The position numbers were made by a program, and so were the translations under genes. From assembly GCF_910591885.1 (NCBI RefSeq), contig NC_063278.1, positions 20,413,989-20,477,988 of the forward strand: a stretch of 64,000 nt of DNA, given 5' to 3'. Each line of letters opens with the position of its first letter. The first letter of the stretch is position 1. Origin of the DNA: Bombus terrestris (taxonomy: Eukaryota; Arthropoda; Insecta; Hymenoptera; Apidae). Under the pieces are notes generated by a model, which saw nothing but the letters and a program-made list of their open reading frames with translations, was not told the origin of the DNA and searched no databases. Positions 1 through 14,005 of the stretch are shown here, in pieces.

Positions 1-81
1 ACGCAGGTAATAATACTTTTATATAGTAATTGCTCTTGAATTTATTATATTCATTAAATTATACTTACTATATTTTCACAG

Positions 82-1614
82 TATAGCAACAACATCAATG
101 GCAGGATATATTTTGGGATTAGGAGATAGACATTTAAGTAATATCTTAATTGATCAAATAACTGCTGAAGTAATTCATATTGATTTTGGTAAATATGATT
201 ACGTAATTTTTGAAACTAGTAATATTAGCAACATTGTATTATCAGTACTATTATTAACCGTTTGCACTCGAGAACTTTTTCAGCCGAGCGTAGCAGCTAC
301 TCCGGATGGTTTAGCGTATACGTGACGCGTGTCTTACAGCTAGTGTAAAATGATTTCATGTACAAATTAACTTACAAAAACATTATATTCTAATAATTTA
401 TCTATATTTAAGTCTTTGAAAATATGATTTTGTAATATTAATTTCTGTATCTTTTTGTATGATAACTTATAAAGCATTCACCAAGATGCATTCTTGATAT
501 AATTAATCTCATTTTTCAACAGTTCAAAATCAAGTTCATCTTCATTTGAGCTAATTTCACTTCCGAAAACCACTTTTTTTAGGGTTTCTAAACTATAATA
601 CTTTTGCCATGACCGTCGAATCCGAACTAACGTTGGAAACGTTGTTTCAATACCATAATTGAACCATAGTTTCGGAGGGATATGAGATTAAATATTTCAT
701 CTCTTTTTTAAAGTCTAACACTTTACACTTCCTAACAAAGAACACAAAGAGCTAAGGAACCAATTTACGAACCAATATTGCACTCTCATCAATTAGAGAT
801 GTCGAAATCTATCTACAACGATAGATAGGGACTATCGCCTCTTGCTCTCCACTGGAGTTGCAGCACGGAATGCCGTGGTGACTGAAAGTCGCCTCTCGAG
901 TACAAAGGGTTAATAATATAATTTATAAATACTTCAATTTTTTTGTTATTAAATATAATAGGCATAGCATTTGAACAAGGAAAAGTATTGCCAGTTCCTG
1001 AAACCATTCCATTTCGACTTACACGAAATATTGTAGACGGTATGGGTGTATCTGGAGTGGAGGGAACAATGAGACATTGCTGTGAGAAAACATTAACCGT
1101 ATTACGTGATCAAAGACAAATAATTATAACATTGCTTCAAGTTCTTTTATATGATCCATTATTTAAATGGACTATAACGCCCGCTGAAGCACGTAACATT
1201 CAAAGCGGAACTTCATCAAAATTAGTCGAAAATAATCAGTGTAAATATAATTTATGCTTTCACATTTTCTTTTCTTGTATTATACTTTTTATAGTAATCG
1301 CATAAATTAATAATATTCTACGAATGAAATTTAATATTTTATTGAAAATATATGAATAATGTAATATAATATGTTCATTCATTGTATCATATTAGTACTA
1401 CAGAAAAATATTTTAAAAATATTTATTATTGATAGGTTCTAAAGCAACTAATAAGACAGCAGAAAGAGCTCTTTTGAGAATAGAGCAAAAACTACAAGGC
1501 ACTGAAGAAGGATTAGCATCTAGTGTATCTGGTCAAGTTGAAAGACTTATACAAGAAGCCCATGATCCTATGAATCTTTGTCGTTTATATTGTGGATGGC
1601 AACCATACCTATAA
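82..1614 (+). CDS. ATM: ATM serine/threonine kinase, C-terminal exons (5' partial)
   Basis: This is the end of a PI3K-like protein kinase, the ATM/Tefu checkpoint kinase that signals DNA double-strand breaks in the nucleus. Coding exons read as 82-188, 962-1240 and 1436-1614 (stop TAA). Visible are the catalytic loop GDRHLSN, the activation-loop segment HIDFG followed by IAFEQGK, the conserved PETIPFRLT-like stretch, the CCEKT segment, and a C-terminal FATC domain ending GWQPYL. The rest of the gene lies left of the window. The split HIDFG/IAFEQGK falls exactly at the first intron, which carries a 660-bp TTAA element. The donor of the second exon is ambiguous (1239 or 1241); only the one at 1241 keeps frame with the acceptor at 1435. 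A likely AATAAA polyadenylation signal is at about 1895. FATC plus the motif order point to ATM rather than ATR or mTOR, by family knowledge. Confidence 0.93.
254..913. mobile_element. TTAA-flanked piggyBac-type non-autonomous element
   Basis: A 660-bp segment inside an ATM intron begins and ends with TTAA and has imperfect inverted termini. The left end reads TTAACCGTTTGCACTCGAGA and the reverse complement of the right end reads TTAACCCTTTGTACTCGAGA, so 18 of 20 bases match. Both ends are clearly richer in G+C than the intron around them. TTAA target duplication plus such termini are typical of piggyBac-superfamily elements. No recognisable transposase remains; a 69-codon open frame without ATG lies on the minus strand at 478-687 and is listed separately. 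Confidence 0.75.
478..687 (-). pseudogene. Unknown 69-codon open frame inside the ATM-intron TTAA element
   Basis: On the minus strand, from 687 to the TGA at 478-480, 69 codons are open with no start codon. The composition looks coding: a tryptophan-rich, basic first half (segments KLWFNYG, VRIRRSWQKYY) followed by an acidic segment (SSNEDELDFE). It is probably a leftover of the element's protein, either an exon or the joint of an internal deletion. I do not recognise the family. It does not resemble the piggyBac DDE core, so it could be an N-terminal region or unrelated cargo. Confidence 0.4.
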
Positions 1615-2559
1615 TTTCATAATCTTAAAAAAAAACGAAAAATTTTATCCAAATGTTATATAAGTTTAGAAATCACTTATTTCATAACACTACTTTAAAA
1701 GTATGATATTTGTATTTTAAATTTATTTATTTGAAATTTTATACGAATTATAAATATAAATATGTACAAGGTGTCTTTGAAATATACAAGCGTGGTGTTT
1801 CTACATACAAAAATAAATTGAAGAAAAACGTTTTTCCATTTAAAGTTTCACTTATGAAAAAAAATGAGTTTTTAAATCCATTAAGTACCTAATTAATAAA
1901 ATGATTCTTAAAAAGTACTAATCTTATTCTTATTTATAAAATCATTCAAAATGCAAATTAAATACAGAATAAAGAAAAGTAATGTCTATGTCGCGGAAAT
2001 AAAATAACAATAGTAACAGGAAGCAAATCGTGGCATTGTCCATATTTAATAATACAGAAGTAGAAGTTCATAATTTGAAATATCCAGTTAATACACGAAT
2101 ATCTGATGGGTTTTCAAACTCATTTTTCTCGAGAACGAAGTCTTAAACGAAAGTGTTCTTTTTTTCTTTTTCGACTTATCTTTGCATGTAGAATCACCAT
2201 CCGACTGCATGTACCATAATTTCAGAAATGCTCTGTATAAGTAACACCACTTAAAAAAATAAAAAATGTATATAAAAAGTATATGTATTCTAAATATTGA
2301 AATTTTTATCTAAAGTATCTCTATCTATCTATATCTGTAAAACATCGTTATTTTAATAGATTTAATCTTCAACCCTCAGTTGGCATAATGTATCATTTGA
2401 AATCAATACAGAACTACTTTATGAATATCAAAATATAATGACTTAGGCGTAAATTACGAATTGAATACACATAAAATAAGGGATATAAAAACTACATTAT
2501 ATTTGAGTAATTTATTTTTATCATCAATTTACATAAAATGTTCTAAGACTCGTAAAAAT
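1615..2559. other. ATM-POLRMT convergent intergenic region
   Basis: This gap lies between the ATM stop and the POLRMT stop, which converge. It should hold both 3' UTRs. Several AATAAA-like hexamers occur (for example about 1895 and 1963). The small open frame at 1710-1892 has no family features and is low-complexity AT-rich sequence. I see no RNA gene or transposon end. Confidence 0.6.
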
Positions 2560-5500
2560 TTAATTAAAAAAATATACAGACGACAAAACTTTATTAATAT
2601 CAAAAGTACCTTTTGATGGTACGTTAGTTAAACATTTGCGTATTTCTTCAATGTCAGGCTTATTTTTACACTTTAATTGTCTGAAATTATATTATACTCA
2701 AATTAAAATATACGTTTTATTAGATTGACATTATATGATATTTAAATGTAATATTGTTAGTACATTAATTTACATTGTATTGCATTGTAAATTATGAATC
2801 TATATTTTTACTAGAAATATATATTTTTGTAAACATTACTTACTCATAACTTGGTAAATATCGTTTCACAAAAAATATAGCTAAATCTTCAAGGATGGGT
2901 TCAGAATGAAGAGCAACAAATTGTTCTCTGCATATCTATAAAAAATAATTATGTATCTATAAGAAAATATGAAAAATGCTTGAATATCCAATTTATATTG
3001 ATTTTATATTTGTTTATAGTTTACTTACTTTATATTTTGTGGACTGTTGGAGTACTATTAGACTTATACTATGTATTATATTCAAAAACATTGAAATGTA
3101 TGGATGGCGCAGTAAATTACTTTACTTAGTAGTTTACTTACTTTGTTCATAGCATCTACGGTACAAGGATGAGTCCAAAAACAATCATGTACTGAGACAA
3201 AAGTAATATTATTTTTATTACAATTTAGCCCAGTAAGCATCATGTGAGTGGAATCTAGAGAGTGTATAAAGTTTGGTGCAAATGCATTCCGTTGTTTTAT
3301 CGTATCAGGTTTCCTATAAACATTTCCGAAAATTTTATTTTTGAACATTACACTATTAGATACTAAAAATAACTTGATGTATTTACAAAATTATATACTT
3401 GTACTAACCTAACACTAATATAGTCTTTTGAAGATTTTTGTTTCATATAAGGTTGTACAATAGGAAGACCTAATGGGGTAATCCACTCCACATTTTCACA
3501 ACAAATAGAAGAAATAATTTGAGCACATGCCGTGAACCAATCTTGAATTTCTCTTGCACTTTTAAACATTTGTCTTAAACTGTGAAATGTGCTTTCAGTT
3601 AAATATACACCAGCAGGCCAAATATGTTCCTTTGGAAAGTTTTCCATATCTACACAAAATATGAATATTAAAATAAATGTTCATCTCTTTTTGATTTGTA
3701 ACAATATACCTTAAATCTTTTCTTTTTTGTCCAAATATTCTACACTGAAAAATGAAATTTACCTTTTAACTGTTTTATTATTTGAATTTTTGCACCATAT
3801 TTTGTTACACCATATACTGTTGTCATCACAGTTTGCTTTATAACTTTTCTTTTTACATATCCTTCCAATATTTGTGCAATTTTAACATTATTTTTTGCAT
3901 CAATTTGTCGTTGTGTTTCAATCTAAAATGTAACTGAATATTTTTCTTTCCGAAAATATTGCAACCTACAATTTTGTGTAATAAGTAAACTTACAATTGA
4001 CACAACTTCAGAATATACATCTTTTGGGGTATCAAATGGATGTAAATTAACACTTTCCGCACCAATTTTATCTTTACCAAGTGCTGCATAATGTTGAAGT
4101 CCATTACAACTGCCATCTTGATGTACTGGAAACGTAGATATATATTCTTCTACATTTGGTGCTTTTAATGCATTTGCTATTTCCATGCACCCAGCTAAAG
4201 TTTGCCATGGTTCCTCTGATTGTTTCCACCACATTTTACCCTTTACAATATAAATACCAGTTCTATTTAAAATTATTTTAAGTATCCTAATTTAAAAAAA
4301 TTGTGTAGATTTCTTTAATATAAACATGTAATTATGAATTTCTTATATAGCCATTTCATCTTGTCCTTTAATATACTAAAATAAAAAACAATCCTTTTAT
4401 TTGAAATAAAAACTTACTGTTAAAGGTTTAGTAGCACTGTCAAGTATATTATCCATATTCTGATTTGCATATTCAAGCCGTTCTTTAACAGAATCTGCTT
4501 TCTTAAAGTTAGTTAAATTAATAATATGTAATTTCAACCAATCTAATCCATTTGGACCTAAAGGTTTTCCCTTCCCAAATAAAAGTAAAGACCGGCCCAA
4601 ATCAGATGATAAATGATTTAAATAAGGAGGTACTGGGTAAACTCTTCCTCTAAAATCCAAATTATGTGGGAGCCAAAATATTTTGTTCCTAAACTTTAAA
4701 AAAATAAAGATTTCACTATATAGAATGGTATAAATATATAAAATTTATTTAGTTATAAAAGTTATAAAGGAATTAAAAAATAGTCTAATATATACTTCAT
4801 ATCTAATTTAACAGTAATTTGCTTATTAATACAAAATTAATATATTTGAAAAGATAAAAAAACATACATGATTGGCGATGGATAACTTATAAAGAGTATC
4901 ACACCATAACGAATACATATCATACTTCTTTTGATTATATTGAGCTATTGCTATTGCTGCTTTTTGTTTCTCTTCAACAGTAGCATTTTTATTTATTGGA
5001 TTTGGTGGAGTTAGTGCAGAAACTGATTGAGGAACATTTAATTCTACAGAACCACCATCTTGAAAAATCTAATTAAGAAACACATACAAATGGAAATTAT
5101 CTATAATAATTATAATTTGTATTCATTATCAATAAGAGTTATTAGACAATTATTCTAATATCAGAATTACCTTAATTACAATATCGAGTATAGCAGTATT
5201 AATTTTCCATGGAATAGAACTAAGCTGATTCAATGAATCAAATATAGGAAATAACTGTTCTGGTTTTGTATTTTCAAATTTATGCCATAAAACACTCTAA
5301 ATAAAAAATATAAATAGTATACATTTCTTTTATACAGTATAATGTTGAAGATAATATATATATTGTTATATAATAATTAAGTATATATATATTTATATAT
5401 ATACTTAAAAAATAAATAAAAATTACAAGCTTACACAATCACTTGAGATTCTTATAAAATCAGTATTTGTTATAAGATATCCTCCTAAATATATTGAAAC

Positions 5501-8500
5501 CCATGGACTTGGTGGACTACAAGAAGGTAAAAGAAGTGATTCAAATGTTAATGTTTCTAAATGTATCTCTCTATATAATTTTGATACCAGAGGATGTGGT
5601 TTAATCTGTAACATAAAAATAAATTTTATGTATTAAAAATATTTAAATAATATTTAATTTTTTCTCTAAAGCTCTCAGATATTAATGAGTTCAATAATCT
5701 TCGCAATAGAACTAGCTGAAAATATTGGGTACTATAAAACTTTGAATATTCCAATATTTAATTAATAATATTCCATACAAACCTGTTCTGATAAATAAGT
5801 TCCTTTGTTCCTAAACAATGTATAAAATGCAGGGATAGAATATTTTAAATCTTGTCCTTTTAGCATTTCAGGTTTAAGCATAATATCATTCAAGATAATA
5901 TGATACATAAATTTGCCAATATTTATTATTACATCCTGAGGCCATTTTAAAAAGGTAAAATTTAAAAGTGTACCATATTTTGTTTCCTTATACTCAAAAT
6001 ATTCCCATACAGTACGATTATTCATATTATTTAAATATGGCATTTTTTCAGGATATAAGTACCATTGGAGGTAATTTGAATAAATATTAGTTATTTTATC
6101 TAACACTCCAGTTTGTTTCTTTATTTCAATCTATAAATTAAGATTATAAAAATTAAGTGTATGTATATGAAAATTATAATGACAAAGTACACAAATATTT
6201 TATCAATAAATGTATAAATATAATTTATATAAATAGTTTCATACCTCATACTTCCTATAAATGTATTTTCCCAATGTAATGTATAATGATTTAAGAGGTG
6301 AACTAAAATTTTCTGATCCTGCAGCTAATTGTCTAATTTCACGTAATATAGCATTTACGTAGTATTCTTTATCCAAAACTTCTAAAAATGGATACAAAAC
6401 CATCAGAGTATTATGAGATTGACACTCCTTTTGTTTTAAGCACTTCAAATTCCTTTCAAAAGCTGCTAATGCTGCATCTTTCCAATAATTTTCTAGTTCC
6501 GTAATTTTTGTTCTCTGATATAAGATAAAGAAACCATTAGTACTATATCAAATCTTGAAAATTTATAAAAAGCATTTGTATCTATAAAAGCAAGTGTAAT
6601 TTTTAAGTATAAAAATTAATATATATCTGAAATATTAGGCAATAGAATATTGCATAATAATATCTTACCAGATCAGTGCTTATATTTTCCTTGCATGGTT
6701 TAATACTTGGTATCTCTGTTTCAATTGCTAATTCAGATTGAAGCTGTGTTTCTAACAAATTTTTTAGTTCTTTTATTGTTAATAGTCCTTTTGCTGGACT
6801 TTCATAGTTACTTTCCATTGTAACTTCTTCTACAAGTTTACATCTATAGTTTCTATTTAATGTAGTGTATGCTGGTTCAAAGTCTGGCATTAATATCCTA
6901 ATTACCTTTAATATATTTTCTTGCTGATCAATTTTAAAGTATGACTTACTAAAGATATCATTGAAAGATATATTGTAATTCTTCATTTCAACATTTAATT
7001 GTTTGAGTAATTCTGCAAATGAAATAGATTATTATAGTATATTTTTCTTTATACATGCAGGTTCAATCATATTAAAAATTTATATGCAATAAAATATGTT
7101 TATATAATTACCAATTAGTTCTTTATTTACAGTCTCATTTCCTAAAGCATCAAATATATATGCATAAGTTTGGGATGTTGGTGTTAAAGAATCATTTTTT
7201 ATCATATCATATAACTCTAAAACTTTCCCTATTTTTCTTCTGGAAGCATAAGCTTCCAAAAGCATATTGTAAAGCTTAATAATTTCATTACATTCCAAAT
7301 TATTTTTAACATATTTCCTATATTTCATTAAGGTTTGGTTTGCTCTGCATAACAATCCACAACTTAAATAAACTTGTATATGTGCTAATAAACTTTCAAC
7401 ATAATTTTTTGTTCCATATTTGTTTTCAGTTTTATGTATTTTCATCTTCTTTTGTGCATTATCTCTAAGAGAAACAGTTTTGTTAGTAAAAATTATTATT
7501 AATTAAAGTTTCAAAATAATACAATACTAATTATATGTGCAGAACAAAATTTAGTAAATAATAATAATAAATATTTTATAAAGTTACAATATTCAACAAA
7601 AGTTAAAGTAAGAATTAAAAGAGAAAAACATATCATGAAAATTTTATATTATTAAAAATTGCTTATATTTCTGCTCAAGGCAATTTCAATATGATCATTT
7701 TCAAAATAAAATGATAATTATAAAGCTTAGTACAGTAACAAAAATTAAATTTTATAATAAACCAAGAAAATCCCAATCATATTGTTTGTAATATGTTGTA
7801 ATGTTTAGTAATGGCTTTAATAAGTAATAATCTACATGCTGCATGACTCTATACATGTATAAAATCACAAAGGAAAGTAATCTATTGATAAAAATAGAGC
7901 TATTAAATTGATGGTATAATATGAAAACAAATATTTCAAAATTACATAATTTCATTCTTATAATACATACATGCTTAACTTCAACACATTCTCCAACTTC
8001 TGATCTTCCTCCAATTTGGTCTTTTTAATAGAATAAAATGTAGAATCTTTTTGAGGCATATTATTCTTGATTTTGTCACCAATATTCAAATTATCTTTCA
8101 TTTCATTTTTAGTAACTATATCTACATTATTTTCCTATTAATGAGTTATAAAATAAATAAATATATAACCTTGTTATGCTATAATACTTAAATAATGTAA
8201 CATTATGTTTGAAGAATCTTTTAAAAATTCAATTTTCAACTATAGAATACTTTTAATTTAGAAAAACTGATTTCTAGTATATCACAATAATATTGTGCTT
8301 GACACTATGGATTAATATTTTTATTTACAGAAATGAACTATCATTTTTGAACTAAACTTTTTATAAAAATAACAACCTATTTTTTTATTGAGATCCAAAC
8401 TTACATATATTTTAATTTCTAAATAATTATGTTTATTATTCTGTTTAATATTTTAATATTTAAAGTAAAGCAAATAATTTAAAACAATCAATTAAGAATA

Positions 8501-9317
8501 AATTATATAAATTATAAATTAAATCATGTATGTAACTTACAATATTTAAATAAGTTTCAGCATCACAAAAATCATGATAATTTTCATTCATATATCTTGA
8601 ATCAAAGAGTTGATTAAGTATAACATCTTTACTTTCACATGAATTATCCTTAGTGATATCAGGATTATCAACAAGCATGGATAAATCAGATGCTGTTAAC
8701 TTTTCTATTTCAGTCTTCTTAGTACTTGCTGTTTTATTTGTTACTATAATAAAAAGGTACAATATTGTGGAATAATTTATGTCAATATGTGAAACACATT
8801 TATGTAAATGTAATATCAAATTTTACCTGCTAATAACTCAGTATATTTTTTTGTTCTTTTCTTCATTTCTTTCTTTATGGGTGTATGACCCAATATATTT
8901 ATTGTTGTTGTACCATAAATACGAATTTGCTGGTATTTGATAGCTATAAATAAAATGAATGTACATTACAGTTATAAGCTTGTAAACATGAATAATTAAA
9001 AAATGTATGTGAATGGGAAACACCAAATTCATATCTAATATCTTATACATATAGTACATATGTACGTTAAACATTAAATGACATATATTTAAGATAATAT
9101 TTATTTATTAATAAATAAATTTATTATGTCAAATACTTATTATAACAAATTAGTTTCCCAACTAAGTTTTAAAATTACTTATCAAAATGACTTTTACTTC
9201 ATTCATATTTACATTGCTTTGCATTATGAGTTAAATCCCCTAATACATTTACCTTTTACTTTGTATAAATAAAATTTTTTGTGTACCTTTATTATGAAAC
9301 TTCATAACAAACGTCAT
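2560..9317 (-). CDS. POLRMT: Mitochondrial DNA-directed RNA polymerase
   Basis: Single-subunit T7-type RNA polymerase that transcribes mitochondrial DNA and primes its replication. I read 18 exons: 9260-9317, 8827-8943, 8541-8743, 7971-8134, 7112-7464, 6669-7012, 6245-6514, 5783-6130, 5435-5605, 5171-5296, 4868-5068, 4418-4693, 3995-4240, 3763-3922, 3409-3649, 3142-3313, 2844-2935 and 2560-2680. They total 1220 codons plus stop, close to the roughly 1230 residues of the human enzyme. Exon 1 encodes a basic, acid-free presequence (MTFVMKFHNKGTQKILFIQ), as expected for matrix import. A PPR-like helical region precedes the polymerase. Palm motif A is in HQDGSCNGLQHYAAL (Asp about 919), motif B in RKVIKQTVMTTVYG (Lys about 988, Tyr about 996), and motif C in HDCFW (Asp about 1136). 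The protein ends in VYFFN, matching the family's conserved terminal aromatic tail. All catalytic residues are present. Exon 1 is the least certain part. Confidence 0.95.
3057..3130. repeat. Dispersed short repeat, copy 1
   Basis: About 70 bp in a POLRMT intron, with the core ATTCAAAAACATTGAA followed by ATGTATGGATG, matches a stretch at about 59679-59752 in a GPAA1 intron in the same orientation. The core is nearly identical and the flanks are weaker. Both copies lie in introns of minus-strand genes. It is probably a low-copy interspersed repeat, but I see no terminal structure that defines its class. Confidence 0.5.
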
Positions 9318-12300
9318 GAATACTATTTGATTTTACATTGATAATTTTTCTACAAATCGTTATTCATGCTACTACAAGATAATACATGCTGTTTGTTTTT
9401 AAGCATTTTATGTCCCAGTTTCAATTTTTGAAACTACTATATATTATATATTTGTGAAGAAAATCATCTCCAAATGATATGCAAATTTTCTTGAGCACTT
9501 TATAGCTTGTAGTTCAGGCTTTGACTGTTACATTAAAGAACAAAAGAAAGTTTAATGGAAAATCAGTACACAAAACACTATATTTTTAGAAAATACAATT
9601 ATTTTTGACAAAAATAGTTATAAATAGATATAATATATACACTACCATGTATAAGTACTTAAACACTTAATGTAGTATAATTAAAACATTGATATTCTTA
9701 TTATATTTTCAATATTATGACAGAAGATTGTTTCTCTACTGTTAATTCTTTACTTCTTGCCATAAATGGGATCAAATGTTCTGCTAAATTGATATTGAAA
9801 CAAAGAATATATCTGTGTCAATCAAGTTTCATATTCATTTTTAATAAACAGCTGACATTTTATAAAATCTATATAAACTTTTAGAGTGTGGTTGCAAATA
9901 CATATTCCAATCATTTTAAGATCTCAACATTGAACAGGTATACTTAAAGTCATTTAACTTAGGTATTAATGCACAAGCAATTCTTAACCATCTTCAACTG
10001 ATACATTTTTATTTATACTAATTATATTAACTATCGTTTTCATCCACATCTAATAAAGATGGTAGTCCAAGATAAGATCAGAAGCGAAAATTAATATAAA
10101 GAGTTCTATTTAAAATATATTTTATATATTTATAATAATGTGAAAGTGTTCAAATACTTATGCATGATGGCGTTTGTTTATATAAGAGATGACTGTTATC
10201 AATATGATAAAAAATATTTAATGCAAAGTTATTATTAATGTAATATACCTATTGTACACAAGTATGAATTTTAAACTTTTTTTTGCCCGCCACCGTAAAT
10301 ATGTCATATATATGTCATAACAGCGCTCAAAGTGGCTATCTTAAAATCAACTTTCGCAGAAAACGATATGCTAATGATAAATTTATTATGTTAAGTAACA
10401 GATTAAAAATTTTTCTATATCTACCATAATAAAATTTCATAAAACGCTTAGGTCTAATAGAGACATAATCATGTGCGAAAAGCAGCGCGAGATTTTTCAG
10501 GTTAATTACGTTTATTATGTAAATATCATAGAAACGGGAAAATAATATAAATTACATAACGTTTTAATGATGAAATTACAATTGATAAATATTTTAAAAT
10601 ATTATACTATAGCTTGATCATGTAATAACTTAATAATCTCAAAAATTGAAACTTTAAATGACACAAACTCTAAAATATGTACATATAAAAATTACTTCAA
10701 TCTCATTTTGTAGCCGGCAGGCAAAAAGTAATAAAATGTTTATATATATAAATTATTCATAAAACTGAATTATATACAATGTAAACATACATTTTGATAT
10801 ATTTCCGTGGTAAAAGTTACAGAAAGAGCATAGACGCATTGATCGCTGCATCATTATTACTTGCTTCGGTATGAAGAAAACACCATGTGGAGATATTCGT
10901 TCCGTAACGCGTGTTACTAAAAGTTTGTACATTTTTATACGATTACATAAAGTTAACCACTAACTATGTAATAATTAATCATCTCGCAGATAATGATAAA
11001 TTTATATAAGAAAATTATCATTATTTACAACATAATATAACCCACAAAATGAAAAGTAGCATTTCACATTCACGAACAAAATGAACATGCTGTTAATAGA
11101 TGGCATCTTGTAGAATGGAAATTCTTAAGATATACTCATTTCAGACAGGGAAAATTTCATATTTACTTGTTAATTAAATATGAATTGTTAATTTAGTTTT
11201 AATCTACAACACATCATATTGTTAAATTATATATATATATATGTAGCAATATAAATTGTTTTATCGAATTTTAAATTATTAAAATGGAAAGTGTAAAATT
11301 AGAAAAAAGTTCTTTTTTGTAATATTTACAACTATTTCCATTCTGGTAAAGATTAATAAATAATTTTTGCAATATGAATGGTGAATTTAAAATGTTTTGA
11401 GTCACGTGAAATAAATTTCTGAAGAATCAAGTTACAGCTTACTGAATTTCTAACAATATTATTTCATTTTTCTGTTATACTCATATGATATATTATGTTA
11501 CAATATATTATTATACAAACATAAAATAAATGCATACTGGAAATTGTCAGAAATGTCAATTTTAAATTTCTAAAATTTTTAAATTTTATTCACAAAGTTG
11601 AAATAGCATTTTAAACATTATTACATATTAAAAAAAGCTTTTCTATATATTTTTTCTCATATTCTAATAAAATAGCAAAGATTCTTTAACAATGCACTAG
11701 ATAGAGTTAAAATACGAAATATGTATTGATAGGTTGATATAGGTTATAAGAGCTTTCTACTTAGCATCTTCTTTATTTATTGATATTATAAATTTATAAA
11801 ATGAAATTTTATATGTTATGAAAATATTTTATTTTTAAATGTTAAAGTCATAAAATGCAATTGCATTAAAATTTAGTATATATATACATATTTATTATTA
11901 GTATTAAAAATTGCATCTTGCTAAGTACCAAAAACGACCGCTATATGTCACTACTAAATAGCATATACCTTGAGTTCAGTTTTTTAAAAATCCAAATGTG
12001 GACTTACCTAATGATACCATAATCACTTGCTCGCTGATCGAATGAGAAACAGTACGTTCTTCTTTACACATTGATTGTTATACACAAAGGATTAGAGTAC
12101 AAATATTACTTATGTAAGTAAATATTCAGATTGTCTTTCTGTAGTTTATTATATTATATTTTATGTTTATTAATAACATATATTTATTTCCTATCTTTTA
12201 GTAATTACAAATTTTGTATTATTTATTTAACGAACATATTTTTGTTCTTCACTTAATTTATGCCTCTTTTCGCTAAATATTATAAAAAATACTTCCTTTT

Positions 12301-13204
12301 AAATAAATGTTAATATACATTTGTAAAAGTTGTTTTCATATTTTGTTAAGTTGTTTTGTAAGTTGTCATATTTTGTTAAAATTACTACTTCAACAAGTTT
12401 GTTGTGAAAGTTCAACGTTTTCTTTAGTATTTTTTATGATTAAAAACAAGTACATTTCTTTTATTATTTATTGCTGTATTAGTAAAATAATACATGACTG
12501 AAATATATATAAAGATGACGGCTTCATTAGTGTACATTGAACTATTTTCATTTTGAATCATTAGATCTTAATTTCTGTTTTAAAATGGTGGTCAGTGTAT
12601 ACTAACTATAATCATGACTTAAAATGGTATGCTGGAAATTAGTTTGAAATTAATCATTATCATTACTTTCAATCATACTTCCAATCTTATAAATGGTAAA
12701 TTACTTATATAATTGAAGTAAATAATATTACAAAATAAGTACAGTATTATAAAAATTGTAATATAAATTTTCTTATATATAAAAATAAATATAAATACAT
12801 TTGTATAAATTACAGATACTTTCTTTATGCAATATTTAATATCATTTTGAAACTACTATAATATAAATATTTTATAAGATGTAATTCGATAGAAATAGAA
12901 AAATGAATTGTTTCGAAAACAATAAGAAAGTGAAATATATTAGGAAAACGATATAAAACGGAATATTTTATTGTGTTATGATTGTATCAAAATAAAATTA
13001 TATTAATAGTAAGAACATATTTCATTATTTAAATAAAAATATAATTACGATTCTCATGACGGATAAAGTAGGTAGTAATTTATTAGAAAACATTTAATAA
13101 ACTGTATTATGTTTATATATTAAATAATATATATTATATCTAAGATCTTTATTATAATATTTACAAGTATACTACTACAAAAGTTAAATTTTGTTACACT
13201 AGGA
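9318..13204. other. Non-coding stretch upstream of POLRMT
   Basis: AT-rich sequence with no supportable coding exon on either strand. The POLRMT promoter should lie just right of 9317. Two slightly more GC-rich islands stand out: about 10285-10375, containing GCCCGCCACCGTAAATATG, and about 10710-10920, containing TTGTAGCCGGCA and an ACGCGTGTTA segment. Either could be a promoter or 5' UTR exon. No RNA gene was recognised. Confidence 0.5.
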
Positions 13205-13276
13205 ACAGATGGTTTTACGTGAACCATATGGCTCCATCAAACGGCACTTGATGTGCATCTGTAGATCTATAAATAG
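13205..13276 (+). promoter_or_regulatory. Candidate TATA promoter with clustered E-boxes
   Basis: A consensus TATAAATAG lies at 13268-13276. Directly upstream, 58 bp contain three CANNTG E-boxes (CAGATG at 13206, CATATG at 13226, CATCTG at 13256) and an ACGTG core at 13217. The outer E-boxes form a 7-bp inverted repeat (ACAGATG / CATCTGT), and CATCAA / TTGATG forms a smaller dyad between them. The next plus-strand gene starts its CDS at 14006. A good acceptor (TTTATTTCAG ending at 13963) could join a leader exon from about 13300 to it. The promoter role is inference; the motifs are seen directly. Confidence 0.4.
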
Positions 13277-14005
13277 CTAAAATTTGAACTCTTTGTAACA
13301 TGCAGTAAAGAAAAGTATATTCGCCTGAAAACTACAAAATATGAAGTTAAGATTATCATATATGTTATTTAGTTATACAAAATATTATGATGAAAAGTAT
13401 ATAATGTAAAAAAAAAAACACAAATGTTTATATATTTGAATTTCTTCTTTCTTTCCTTATTCACACTATTGTGTGTATATGCATACATATATATGTATGC
13501 ACACGCGCTCACATATATATACATATACACGCGCTCGTATATCATACACATATTAATTTAAATACGCATAATTTGAATTATTTATATGATTAAATGTATT
13601 TAAAACTATACATTAAAGAGAATTATTTCTGATAGTTATTATTCAAACACAATGATTTTATTCATTAACTATAAAAGCTTTTATTATTGTGATAATTTAT
13701 TAACAAGGATGGTTTACTTTATCCATCAAAGAGTCATCAGTAATGACCTCTTAACGTCTTATCTCAATAACAGCACATTCAATTAATTGATCAAAGGAAG
13801 TATTTCAGTTACATAGCATATACTTTTGTAGCTATAGCAATGACATAATTCTCAAATTATTTAAAAAACTTAAGAAAACAATAAAAAGAAAATAATTAAA
13901 AATATTAAAGGAAGATATACACACTCAGTATCATGAAATAAAATTAATATTTTTTATTTCAGACAATTCTTTTAAACCCAAGACATTAATTAATAATAAT
14001 TGAAA

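Noticed and set aside
1710..1892. Small plus-strand frame after ATM
   Set aside because: Lys/Tyr/Phe-rich low-complexity translation of AT-rich DNA in the 3' UTR.
13205..13262. Possible tRNA-like or cloverleaf RNA (7-bp outer stem with two inner hairpins)
   Set aside because: At 58 nt it is too short, with no T-loop or A/B box sequence; the stems coincide with E-box dyads, so a promoter reading is simpler.
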